The notes beneath the pieces are model-generated. The model was given only the letters and a program-made list of their open reading frames with translations. It was not told the DNA's origin and did no database searches. Positions 14,603-20,516 of a stretch of DNA of 20,516 nt are shown here, one piece after another. This DNA is from a virus, in IMG/VR virus record IMGVR_UViG_3300044624_000963, positions 1-20,516 of that record; one strand, 5' to 3'. The translations under genes were made by a program, and so were the position numbers. Numbering within the stretch: the stretch's first letter is position 1; the number at the start of each line of letters is the position of its first letter.

Positions 14603-15528
14603 AACTAGATATGACATCTCCAATCGTAAAGGCGATCTATCAGCGATACGAAGACAACCGCCGCAACGCACACAGGCCGCATCTTGGCGGGTCGCAGATC
14701 GGCAACACTTGCGCCCGTGCACTCTGGTATCAGTTCCGGTGGACCTATACCGAGAAGCACGAAGGCCGCATCTTGCGCCTCTTCGAGACTGGCGAACGCG
14801 AGGAACTGCGAGTGATCCAGAACCTGCGCGCCGCCGGATGCACCGTCTGGGATCGCGATCCGGCAACAGGCCAGCAGTTCCGATATACGGGGGTCGGTGG
14901 GCATTTCGCCTTGAGCCTGGACGGAGTTGTCGAGGGCTTGCCGGAAAGTTCCAAGGTCCACACGCTCGAAGTGAAGACCATGAGCGAGAAGTATTTCAAG
15001 GTGCTTTGCAACCTCGGCGTCGAGAAGGCGAAGCCGGTCTACTATGCACAGTGCCAGATCGGAATGCACTTGAGCGGGCTGGATCGCTGCCTGTTTATTT
15101 CGGTCAACAAGAACACCGACGAGATTTATGCGGAGAGGTTGAAGGTTGATCATGCCTTTGCAGAGGGGCTTATTGAGAAGGCCAGAGCGATCATATCGAC
15201 CGAACGGCCACCGCTGGGCATCAGCAATGATCCGGCATGGTTCGAGTGCAAGTTCTGTCCGTATCATTCGATATGCCACGGAGACGGTGCAGCGGAACTG
15301 AACTGCCGCACATGCGCCTTCTCGACGGCAGAGGCTGAAGGCTGGTCATGCGCCAGGCACAAGAAGGCACTCGATGAGATCGACCAGCGCAGCGGCTGCG
15401 GTGATCACATATACAATCCGGCACTGGTGAAGTTGCCGGTGCATGACACCGGAGAAGACTGGATCGATTACATCAACGAAGACGGCGAGATCGTGAGGAA
15501 CAAGGGAAGGGAGTTTTATAATGGGTGA
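14599..15528 (+). CDS. Cas4/RecB-like PD-(D/E)XK nuclease with Cys clusters
   Basis: Probable exonuclease producing single strands for the annealing system. In 309 residues, the nuclease core has GHFALSLDG (101-109; H102, D108), the LEVKT motif (123-127; E124, K126) and YYAQCQIGMHL (148-158). One Cys at 38 (GNTCARALWY) and three at 217, 220 and 226 (CKFCPYHSIC) match the 4Fe-4S arrangement of Cas4, AddB and Dna2. A second group (C236, C239, C251) follows in NCRTCAFSTAEAEGWSCARH and may be an extra metal site. The gene is coupled at both ends: ATGA at the start and an eight-base overlap with the next gene. No CRISPR genes are nearby, so a Cas4 role in adaptation is not suggested. Confidence 0.87.
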   Translation: MKLDMTSPIVKAIYQRYEDNRRNAHRPHLGGSQIGNTCARALWYQFRWTYTEKHEGRILRLFETGEREELRVIQNLRAAGCTVWDRDPATGQQFRYTGVGGHFALSLDGVVEGLPESSKVHTLEVKTMSEKYFKVLCNLGVEKAKPVYYAQCQIGMHLSGLDRCLFISVNKNTDEIYAERLKVDHAFAEGLIEKARAIISTERPPLGISNDPAWFECKFCPYHSICHGDGAAELNCRTCAFSTAEAEGWSCARHKKALDEIDQRSGCGDHIYNPALVKLPVHDTGEDWIDYINEDGEIVRNKGREFYNG

Positions 15529-16057
15529 GCGCCCGTCTGAATACACACGAGATGAAAACGATTGGTATGTAGAACCATCTTGGTGCATTGACGCCTTGAG
15601 ATTGAGCGTTCAATTCAAAGGCTCGATCCATGATCCATGCTGCGGCATGGGAACGATTCCGAATATGCTAGGTGCAACCGGAGCCGATTTGATTGATCGT
15701 GGATATGGCTATGAGAACCAAGACTTTATGAGCGATCTTCGTGCATATGATAATATTGTAACCAATCCGCCGTATGGAATTGCACAATCAGTAATTGAAC
15801 ACGCCTTGAAGATCACGAAACACAAGGTTGCCGCACTTGTTCAGACAAAATTCCTCGCATCTCAAAGGCGGCATAGTTTGTTCCATCGCCGCGAGATGCA
15901 GAAAGTGATCATGTTTAGCCGTAGACCTTCTATGCCTCCAGGCGAAATGCTGCGCACGCATGGCGAATCTATTCGCGGTGGTGGGTCTATAGATTTCTGC
16001 TGGTGTGTTTGGGATCAAGATCATATCGGCTCAACAACGATTGAGTGGGCTATCTAA
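15521..16057 (+). CDS. NPPY-type DNA methyltransferase-like protein
   Basis: Class I SAM-dependent methyltransferase of 178 residues. Motif I is DPCCGMGT (38-45) and the catalytic motif IV is TNPPYG (81-86), which fits N6-adenine or N4-cytosine transfer. The N-terminal EPSWCIDAL segment precedes motif I, as in phage members of this group. No separate target-recognition domain is apparent, so broad or adapter-dependent specificity is possible. It overlaps the nuclease gene by eight bases and the helicase start by TAATG. Placement in the early operon suggests it marks incoming or replicating phage DNA. Base composition is a little more AT-rich than its flanks. Confidence 0.8.
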   Translation: MGERPSEYTRDENDWYVEPSWCIDALRLSVQFKGSIHDPCCGMGTIPNMLGATGADLIDRGYGYENQDFMSDLRAYDNIVTNPPYGIAQSVIEHALKITKHKVAALVQTKFLASQRRHSLFHRREMQKVIMFSRRPSMPPGEMLRTHGESIRGGGSIDFCWCVWDQDHIGSTTIEWAI

Positions 16058-17682
16058 TGCTAGAACTTCGCCCCTATCAACGCGCTGCCATTGATGGCCT
16101 ATATAATTATTGGTCAGACAAGAAGGGCGACAATCCGATCATCGTCGCACCGACTGGCTCGGGCAAGAGCCTGATCATCGCGCATCTTATCAAGGATGCG
16201 ATGAGTTATCCCGGCACGCGCGTTCTGATCTTGACGCATGTCAAGGAGTTGCTGGAGCAGAACGCCAGCGAGTTGGTGGCGCTTTATCCCGAGGCAGATG
16301 TTGGCTTCTACAGCGCCAGCCTCAAGAAGAAAGTTCTGAGGAAGCCGATCACATTCGCGGGCATTCAGTCGATCCACAAGAAGGCCTATCAGATGGTGCC
16401 AGCGCCTGATCTGGTGATCGTAGACGAGGCGCATCTGATCCCGAAGAACTACGGCACACGCTACAACAAGTTCCTCTCGGACCTTCGCATATGCAATCGC
16501 GGTGTTAAGGTGGTCGGTCTTACGGCAACGCCATACCGGCTGGATAGTGGCTGGCTGCACGAAGGCGACAACGCGATCTTCGATGGCATCGCATATGATA
16601 TTCCGGTTGCTGATCTCATGGAGCAGGGCTTCCTGGCCCCAGTGATTAGCAAGAGCGGTGTCAAGACTATAGACCTCTCGAACGTCGGCAAACGTGGCGG
16701 GGAGTATATCGAGAGCGAACTAGCCAAGGCTGCATCTGATCCGGAATTGGTAACAGAAACGGTTGCAGAAATCGTGCGCTATGGTGCGGAGCGCAAGGCG
16801 TGGCTAGTCTTCGCTTGCGGTGTCAATCACGCCGAGTTGCTCCGCGCCGAGTTCGAGACGCACGGCATCGAGGCGGATGTCGTGACTGGTTCCGATGGCA
16901 TGAGCGCACGCGCCGACAAGATCGAGCGGTTCCGACGTGGCGGCAGCAAGTGCCTGATCAATGTTAACGTGCTGACCACGGGCTTCAATGTCCCGCATGT
17001 CGATCTCGTGGCAATCGTAAGGGCTACCGAAAGCACCGGCCTGTACATCCAGATTGTCGGGCGCGGCACACGCATTGCGCCGGGGAAAGACAACTGCCTG
17101 GTGCTGGACTACGGCGACAACGTGATGCGCCACGGCTTCATTGATCAGATCAAGCCAAAGATTAAAGGCAAATCGGAAAACGGCGAAGCGCCCGTCAAGA
17201 AATGCCCGGAATGTTTGACTGTCAATCATGCCGCCGTTAGAGTGTGCATTGAGTGCGGCCACGAATTCCCGCCTCCGCAGTTCAACCACGGAACGAAGGC
17301 ATATTCTGGCGCGATGATCTCCACACAGGTAGAAGCCGAATGGGTTGACGTTGACGATGTTGGCTATTCCCGCTGGCGCAAGGAAGGCAAGCCGGATAGC
17401 GTTCGTGTCACCTATTATTGCGGCCTGATCAAAGTCTCCGAGTGGCTATGCCCTGATCACGGAGGCTATGCTGCGGAGCGATACCAGAAGCGGATGCCAT
17501 CGCTAGGCGCGTCTGCCATGACCACAGAAGACGCCATGCAAGAGTGCGACCACTGGATCAAGCCGCGCAGGATAAAGGTGAAGCCGAATGACAAGTTCCA
17601 CGACATTGTACAACTCGACTATAGCCAGCCCAAGCGCCTCACCGCCGCAGAGTTGGCAGAACTACAAGAGCCGCTGTTCTGA
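16057..17682 (+). CDS. SF2 DEAH-box helicase with zinc ribbon
   Basis: The 541-residue helicase probably opens or remodels DNA in replication and recombination. It has LRPYQRAAIDGL at the start, Walker A APTGSGKS (31-38), DEAH at 123-126, LTATPYR (155-161), and motif VI QIVGRGTRI (332-340). A four-Cys ribbon (CPEC at 383-386 and CIEC at 397-400) follows the core, and the C-terminal 140 residues are unassigned. The ATG at 16057 overlaps the methyltransferase stop as TAATG; a GTG at 16045 is open but lacks a ribosome site. It resembles the RadD/UvsW-like and restriction-helicase R groups, and its neighbours favour a recombination role over restriction. Confidence 0.9.
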   Translation: MLELRPYQRAAIDGLYNYWSDKKGDNPIIVAPTGSGKSLIIAHLIKDAMSYPGTRVLILTHVKELLEQNASELVALYPEADVGFYSASLKKKVLRKPITFAGIQSIHKKAYQMVPAPDLVIVDEAHLIPKNYGTRYNKFLSDLRICNRGVKVVGLTATPYRLDSGWLHEGDNAIFDGIAYDIPVADLMEQGFLAPVISKSGVKTIDLSNVGKRGGEYIESELAKAASDPELVTETVAEIVRYGAERKAWLVFACGVNHAELLRAEFETHGIEADVVTGSDGMSARADKIERFRRGGSKCLINVNVLTTGFNVPHVDLVAIVRATESTGLYIQIVGRGTRIAPGKDNCLVLDYGDNVMRHGFIDQIKPKIKGKSENGEAPVKKCPECLTVNHAAVRVCIECGHEFPPPQFNHGTKAYSGAMISTQVEAEWVDVDDVGYSRWRKEGKPDSVRVTYYCGLIKVSEWLCPDHGGYAAERYQKRMPSLGASAMTTEDAMQECDHWIKPRRIKVKPNDKFHDIVQLDYSQPKRLTAAELAELQEPLF

Positions 17683-17791
17683 TTGCGTGAGCCTGTACGA
17701 TGCTCGATATTGCACTCATTGGCGTGACGTTGTACCTGATGACGTACAGAAAGAAGGCTGCGATGCGTTTAACGGTTTCCCTCCCTTCTGA
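17588..17791 (+). CDS. Small cysteine-rich protein overlapping two nuclease-module genes
   Basis: A 67-residue frame lying across the helicase end and the VRR-NUC start. The N-terminal 28 residues are low-complexity Ser/Thr-rich, as expected when read over another gene. The rest is protein-like: C30-x2-C33-x8-C42-x15-C58 with H44, W45 and a final FNGFPPF. The YCTHWRDVVPDD segment followed by GC recalls small Cys-Trp-Pro proteins seen in other phages, and a single zinc site is plausible. AGGTGA lies about eight bases before the ATG. I am fairly confident that the C-terminal part is coding, but less sure of the start. Confidence 0.55.
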   Translation: MTSSTTLYNSTIASPSASPPQSWQNYKSRCSDCVSLYDARYCTHWRDVVPDDVQKEGCDAFNGFPPF

Positions 17792-18134
17792 ACACGAAGA
17801 ACAAGCCGGATTCGTGAAATGGTTTCGCGCCAAATGGCCTCGTGTATTGATCTTTGCAATACCGAACGGCGGCAAGCGTAACATCTCGACGGCAAAGAAG
17901 CTGAAGGCCGAAGGCGTTGTTCCTGGCGTGCCAGACTTGTTCATCCCGGCATGGGGAATCTGGATCGAGATGAAGCGCCAGAAGGGTGGACGAACTTCAT
18001 CGGATCAAGACGGCATGATTTCATACTTGGAAAGCATTGGCCATCACGTTATTGTTGGCTATGGTGCAACCGATGCCAGTGACAAGCTGCTGTCTTTGTT
18101 GAATATGAGCGGGGCGGCGACTAAAGGAGGATAG
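17763..18134 (+). CDS. VRR-NUC family nuclease
   Basis: The 123-residue PD-(D/E)XK enzyme of the VRR-NUC type is related to Holliday-junction or flap-cutting nucleases. Visible motifs are IPNGGKRN (33-40), GVPDLF (55-60; D58) and the paired WIEMKRQKGG (67-76; E69, K71), then Q82 in SSDQDGMISYL, all in the usual spacing. The ATG at 17763 has GAAGG six bases upstream. An earlier start (17700) would overlap more of the Cys-rich frame and adds a non-family stretch. As the last member of the recombination set, it probably resolves branched replication intermediates before packaging. Confidence 0.9.
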   Translation: MRLTVSLPSEHEEQAGFVKWFRAKWPRVLIFAIPNGGKRNISTAKKLKAEGVVPGVPDLFIPAWGIWIEMKRQKGGRTSSDQDGMISYLESIGHHVIVGYGATDASDKLLSLLNMSGAATKGG

Positions 18135-18145
18135 CCACCGCCCCT

Positions 18146-18172
18146 AGCATCCGTTGGAGCAAACCGGATGCT
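18146..18172 (+). terminator. Hairpin after VRR-NUC gene, possible weak terminator
   Basis: AGCATCCG (18146-18153) and CGGATGCT (18165-18172) form a perfect 8-bp stem with an 11-base loop, 12 bases past the stop. The tail TTACATTAA has few T, so termination would be partial. About 60 bases remain before the next gene, enough for a promoter, but none is convincing. Confidence 0.45.
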
Positions 18173-18233
18173 TACATTAACGATTGATTGAGAACTATAG
18201 TCTAGGCTTGCCATAGTTTCAAGGAGGAACATC

Positions 18234-18446
18234 ATGGCCAAATATGAATACGATGCCACACAAGAGCAGTGGCTTCATGGCGATCCGGGCGTGCTGTCCG
18301 GTTCAGTGGCCGCTGCTGATCAGCGGTATGCCAAGTCTGCCCAGATCAGGGAGAGCTGTGCCCCTCGGCTCTCCCTGACAGACTGGCTGATCTGCGGTCC
18401 AATCATGGTCGGTCTTGGCTTCCTCATAGGAGTGTACTGGCCGTGA
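18234..18446 (+). CDS. Small single-pass membrane protein
   Basis: The 70 residues have a soluble, charged N-terminal part and one hydrophobic segment at the C-terminus (LICGPIMVGLGFLIGVYWP, about 52-70), so it is probably tail-anchored with the N-terminus in the cytoplasm. AAGGAGG lies eight bases before the ATG. It immediately precedes the exported transglycosylase, with a TGATG-type junction, so it might take part in lysis or envelope alteration, for example as a pinholin-like or superinfection-exclusion protein. One membrane pass is few for a canonical holin. The gene carries an 11-bp inverted repeat. Confidence 0.65.
   Translation: MAKYEYDATQEQWLHGDPGVLSGSVAAADQRYAKSAQIRESCAPRLSLTDWLICGPIMVGLGFLIGVYWP
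18346..18378 (+). repeat. 11-bp perfect inverted repeat inside the membrane-protein gene
   Basis: TCAGGGAGAGC (18346-18356) and GCTCTCCCTGA (18368-18378) are exact reverse complements around an 11-base loop. The RNA would form a strong hairpin within coding sequence, just before the hydrophobic segment. No T-run follows, so it is not an intrinsic terminator. Confidence 0.8.
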
Positions 18447-18838
18447 TGAGGTATCTTGTTTTGATCGCCGCAATGACGGCTGGAAGTGTCTTGGCTTATG
18501 CTTCGGATGCGACTCGATTGGTTACATCGGAGGCAAGACGGCAAGGCGTGCCGGTCGGGTTCGCCTTGAAGATGGCAAAGATCGAGAGCGGTGTTCAATG
18601 CCACAACCACAACAAGCGAAGCAGTGCATCCGGTCCATTGCAGGTGCTGCGTGGCACAGCGAGGGCTATGGGCTACCGTGGTGACATCCGGCGCGCATCA
18701 TGCGCTACGCAAACGCATTATGGCATGAAACACTTGGCTATGTGCTGGCGCGGAGCACGAGGCAATGCGGCCTTGGCGAAACGATGCCACCAGGTTGGCG
18801 TGTCTGTGTTGTACGGCAAAAAGAAGAGGAGGCGTTGA
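18446..18838 (+). CDS. Exported lytic transglycosylase (SLT-like)
   Basis: The 130-residue murein-cleaving enzyme has a signal peptide (MRYLVLIAAMTAGSVLAYA, with a likely cut after residue 19). The SLT catalytic region follows: Glu47 in AKIESGV, then SGPLQVLRGTARAMGY (62-77). Four Cys (52, 86, 100, 114) could form two disulphides in the periplasm. The tail ends GKKKRRR. It may serve as the endolysin or as an entry or VirB1-like transglycosylase. Its place among early plus-strand genes is unusual for lysis. The ATG at 18446 overlaps the previous stop (TGATG); a GTG three bases earlier is also possible. Confidence 0.8.
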   Translation: MRYLVLIAAMTAGSVLAYASDATRLVTSEARRQGVPVGFALKMAKIESGVQCHNHNKRSSASGPLQVLRGTARAMGYRGDIRRASCATQTHYGMKHLAMCWRGARGNAALAKRCHQVGVSVLYGKKKRRR

Positions 18839-19002
18839 TGACCAGAGAACCTGATCTTGAAACCGTCAATCGCGCATTGGGCGAGACGGTGAGGAAATTG
18901 CAGAAAGAGTTGGCTGATGCTGACAGAAGAATCCGGCGGCTTCGAGAGGAGTTGGCAGAGGCACATCGAGCAGCGGCACTAGCATCTGGGAGGGATTGGT
19001 GA
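18838..19002 (+). CDS. 54-residue coiled-coil protein
   Basis: A short protein formed almost wholly of one charged helix: VNRALGETVRKLQKELADAD, then RRIRRLREELAEAHRAAALA. Leu, Ile and Val spacing indicates a coiled coil. There is no membrane segment, so it is not a spanin on its own. It begins at an ATG overlapping the transglycosylase stop (TGATG) with GAGGAGG upstream, and ends overlapping the next start as GTGA. No function is assigned. The longer same-frame reading from 18700 lies over the transglycosylase gene and is rejected. Confidence 0.65.
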   Translation: MTREPDLETVNRALGETVRKLQKELADADRRIRRLREELAEAHRAAALASGRDW

Positions 19003-19247
19003 GTGAAGTAATGGATGATGATCAATTTGCCCACATGCTCAAGCTCTCAACCGTTTACATCTCAGTGCTCAAGAGCCGATGTCTGTTTGATGATCTGCGG
19101 GAGATGGACAGTTCAGAAGAATACAATGCCTTGAACTGTCTGGAGATCGTGGCCGATACTTTCGTGGAAATGCAACGCAGACTGAGCGCGAAACCGAAGT
19201 TTAGGGTCAAAGCCCGCGCCGCACGCTCAGGAGACAAGGATGAGTGA
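18999..19247 (+). CDS. Hypothetical protein
   Basis: An 82-residue protein, helical and acidic in its first two thirds (DDDQFAHMLKLSTVYISVLK, then SSEEYNALNCLEIVADTFVE) with a basic end (KPKFRVKARAAR). No family is recognised. I chose the GTG at 18999 because it overlaps the preceding stop as GTGA with GGGAGGG four bases ahead; an ATG at 19011 is the alternative. The final codons lie within a sequence repeated at the end of the next gene (19210-19224 and 19562-19576). Confidence 0.6.
   Translation: MSEVMDDDQFAHMLKLSTVYISVLKSRCLFDDLREMDSSEEYNALNCLEIVADTFVEMQRRLSAKPKFRVKARAARSGDKDE
19210..19238 (+). repeat. Gene-junction repeat, copy 1
   Basis: AAGCCCGCGCCGCAC (19210-19224) and AGGAGACAAG (19229-19238) recur at 19562-19576 and 19598-19607. 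Both copies end one gene and provide the ribosome site of the next, with different spacers. The coding part is used in the same reading frame (Ala-Arg-Ala-Ala). Confidence 0.75.
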
Positions 19248-19617
19248 TATTGTGGAGAGGCTGAGAGCATCATACGAATTCAATGGCGTAGAAATGCTGG
19301 AGACAGCCGCCGACACCATCATTCGCCTCACCGCAGAGAATGATCTTTTGGCGAATGACCGCGATGGCTACGTCCAGTTGCTGACTGATCAAAATACCCG
19401 CCTCACCGCAGAGGTGGAGAGGCTGCGGGCTTATGCATTAAAAGCGTTCACCGTTGTTGAGTTCTGTTGTGGAGAGGGTTTTTTATTGTCCTATCCGCAC
19501 TACGATTGTGATGATCTGATTATGGAGGGTGTTGACTTGCTGAAGGTTGAAAGCTCCGAAGAAGCCCGCGCCGCACTTGGTTTTACGCCATTACATAAGG
19601 AGACAAGCAATGATTGA
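19240..19617 (+). CDS. Ead/Ea22-like accessory coiled-coil protein
   Basis: The 125 residues start SDIVERLRASYEFNGVEMLE after Met, followed by the repeated RLTAEN and RLTAEVERLRA heptads and a less regular C-terminal domain with VVEFCCGEGFLL. The opening and the heptads resemble Ea22/Ead-type accessory proteins, whose function is unclear. The DNA repeats CGCCTCACCGCAGAG at 19324-19338 and 19399-19413 (75 bases apart, in frame), which shows internal duplication of the heptad block. AGGAGACAAGG precedes the ATG, and the gene overlaps the previous one by eight bases. Confidence 0.68.
   Translation: MSDIVERLRASYEFNGVEMLETAADTIIRLTAENDLLANDRDGYVQLLTDQNTRLTAEVERLRAYALKAFTVVEFCCGEGFLLSYPHYDCDDLIMEGVDLLKVESSEEARAALGFTPLHKETSND
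19324..19413 (+). repeat. In-frame 15-base direct repeat
   Basis: CGCCTCACCGCAGAG occurs at 19324-19338 and 19399-19413, 75 bases apart (25 codons). Both encode Arg-Leu-Thr-Ala-Glu within a coiled coil. Confidence 0.85.
19562..19607 (+). repeat. Gene-junction repeat, copy 2
   Basis: Second copy of the 15-base and 10-base blocks (19562-19576 and 19598-19607), separated here by 21 bases rather than four. It spans the end of the Ead-like gene and the ribosome site of the next. Confidence 0.75.
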
Positions 19618-19948
19618 ACTCGGTAAGCATTACAAGACTAGGGATGGCCGCGAGGTTCGCATCTATGCGGTGGATGGAAGCGGCTCTGTTCCTGTGCATG
19701 GTGCAATCAAGAACACCTACGGTTGGGAGCCATACCAATGGATTAAGGATGGAAGGTCATACCTGAAGGATGGACCCGAAGACCTCATTGAGGTGAAGCC
19801 CCGCATCCAGCGTGAGGTGTGGATCAATGTGTATCCTCAGTGCGCCAATCTTCACGGAAGCAAAAATGAGGCAAACTCAGTTTATGCACCGCACCGCATC
19901 GCCTGTGTGAAGGTGATCATTGATTGTGAAAAGGGGGAAGGACTGTGA
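19610..19948 (+). CDS. Hypothetical phage protein with RDG-type beta domain
   Basis: The 112 residues begin with IELGKHYKTRDGREVRIYAV after the initiator, continue SGSVPVHGAIKNTYGW and KDGPEDLIEV, then switch to a strand-rich half, REVWINVYP, ending in CVKVIIDCEKGEGL. The N-terminal KTRDG..VRIYA..G....HGA pattern is one I recall from accessory phage proteins; its function is unknown. The ATG at 19610 has AAGGAGA eight bases upstream. The 3' end overlaps the next start as GTGA. Confidence 0.66.
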   Translation: MIELGKHYKTRDGREVRIYAVDGSGSVPVHGAIKNTYGWEPYQWIKDGRSYLKDGPEDLIEVKPRIQREVWINVYPQCANLHGSKNEANSVYAPHRIACVKVIIDCEKGEGL

Positions 19949-20151
19949 TTAAGCCTGAGCAGATACCTGATGAGGTGGTGAAGGAGGCTTTATGGGCTTA
20001 CAACTACGCATCCAGAGATTGTTACACGACAGAAGAACAGGACATTGCTATCGCCATCGCCGCCGCTATCAATGCGTGGCCGGGGATAGAAATCCACACT
20101 GACGGCACTGAGGACTGGATTGAACTGATTTTGCCGCAGGAGACGCCGTGA
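19945..20151 (+). CDS. Small hypothetical protein
   Basis: A 68-residue acidic protein without a named family: IKPEQIPDEVVKEALWAYNY, then ASRDCYTTEEQDIAIAIAAA and INAWPGIEIHTDG. It reads as two helices and a short beta end. It starts at GTG (19945), overlapping the preceding stop as GTGA and preceded by AAGGGGGAAGG. The same GTGA arrangement links it to the HTH gene that follows. Confidence 0.62.
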   Translation: MIKPEQIPDEVVKEALWAYNYASRDCYTTEEQDIAIAIAAAINAWPGIEIHTDGTEDWIELILPQETP

Positions 20152-20384
20152 GACGTTTTCGCCACATGCCCATCCCGCAGCACGCGCACCCTCTAGTGCG
20201 GCAACTGTACGCAGAGATGAACCGCCAGCGGATCGGCGTCACCGACATGGCCGAGCGGACGGGCATCGCAAGAAACACGTTCAAGGGCTGGCGAACGCGG
20301 CACTGCCCCCGCGTTGCGGAACTGGAGGCATGCTATAACGTCCTTGGACTAAGGCTGACTGTAAAGGAGGTAAGAGATGACTGA
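20148..20384 (+). CDS. XRE-like HTH protein
   Basis: The 78 residues centre on a Cro/C1-type helix-turn-helix: RQLYAEMNRQRIGVTDMAER, then TGIARNTFKGWRTRHCPRVA, and a closing helix ACYNVLGLRLTVKEV. The NTFKGW recognition helix resembles other phage XRE proteins. It begins at GTG (20148) as GTGA with AGGAGA upstream. It may be an additional operon regulator. No ligand or peptidase domain is present. Confidence 0.7.
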   Translation: MRRFRHMPIPQHAHPLVRQLYAEMNRQRIGVTDMAERTGIARNTFKGWRTRHCPRVAELEACYNVLGLRLTVKEVRDD

Positions 20385-20516
20385 CATCATAGACGAACGC
20401 GAGAAGACACACGGCGATTATTATCAAGTGTCTATGATGGCACAGGAACTGAAGGACGCCATGCGGCGCGGCAAGAAATGGAGAATACTAGACGATATGC
20501 AGCGCGAGACGCTGGA
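20377..20516 (+). CDS. DUF6378-like protein (partial, cut by window end)
   Basis: Only 46 residues are visible. They start MTDIIDEREKTHGDYYQVSM, continue MAQELKDAMRRGKKWRI and include DDMQRETL at the edge. The REKTHGDY opening with a later QRE(T/A)L is what I associate with the DUF6378 group of phage proteins, of unknown function. The ATG at 20377 has AAAGGAGG upstream and overlaps the HTH gene by eight bases. Confidence 0.7.
   Translation, partial: MTDIIDEREKTHGDYYQVSMMAQELKDAMRRGKKWRILDDMQRETL

Noticed and set aside
14177-15279. Long minus-strand open frames (about 224-229 codons) opposite the nuclease region
   Set aside because: They lie opposite well-supported coding genes, have Arg/Pro-rich composition and no ribosome site or family motif.
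14599-15528. Cas4 of a CRISPR system
   Set aside because: There is no Cas1, Cas2 or array nearby, and its neighbours are phage recombination genes.
16057-17682. Restriction-system helicase subunit
   Set aside because: The motifs are compatible, but the protein has no nuclease domain, and the neighbours are a recombination set rather than restriction or specificity subunits.
1-20516. CRISPR array, tRNA, integrase or attachment site
   Set aside because: No spaced repeat array, cloverleaf, recombinase motif or flanking duplication was seen on either strand.

Overview
The window looks like about 20.5 kb of a temperate or virulent tailed phage (or prophage) with HK97-type head genes. GC content, strong AGGAGG ribosome sites and gene order suggest an alphaproteobacterial host, probably of the Rhizobium-like order. 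The host is an inference. No integrase, attachment site, tRNA or flanking bacterial gene is visible, so integrated versus free cannot be decided.

Left arm, minus strand, reading leftwards from about 8270. A small operon of four short proteins ends in a regulator that joins an XRE-like helix-turn-helix to a sigma-70 region 4 domain (6789-7355). A strong rho-independent terminator follows (6724-6750). A new unit then starts with a tiny HTH gene that appears leaderless, followed by a ParB-like protein, a cytosine-5 methyltransferase, small and large terminase, portal, an SPP1 gp7/Mu F-type head protein and a prohead protease cut by the window edge. These are packaging and head genes and are presumably expressed late.

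Middle. The largest gene-free stretch (8270-8773) holds a minus-strand promoter overlapped by two TTGCA-N6-TGCAA palindromes, a G-rich tract beside an AT-rich tract (possible origin), and a terminator. Right of it, on the minus strand, lies a three-gene operon: small HTH repressor, a short C5-methyltransferase-like protein and a primase-polymerase/helicase. It is transcribed divergently from the right arm across a roughly 95-base control region (11829-11922) that reuses the TTGCA half-site.

Right arm, plus strand, 11923 to the window end. A tightly overlapping early operon encodes a recombination and replication set: Sak4-like ATPase, DUF669 protein, Cas4/RecB-like nuclease with probable Fe-S cysteines, NPPY methyltransferase, SF2 helicase and VRR-NUC nuclease. 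After a hairpin it continues with a small membrane protein, an exported lytic transglycosylase and many small accessory genes. The divergent repressor probably sets the early switch. The XRE/sigma-4 protein is a plausible activator of the late promoter just beyond its own terminator.
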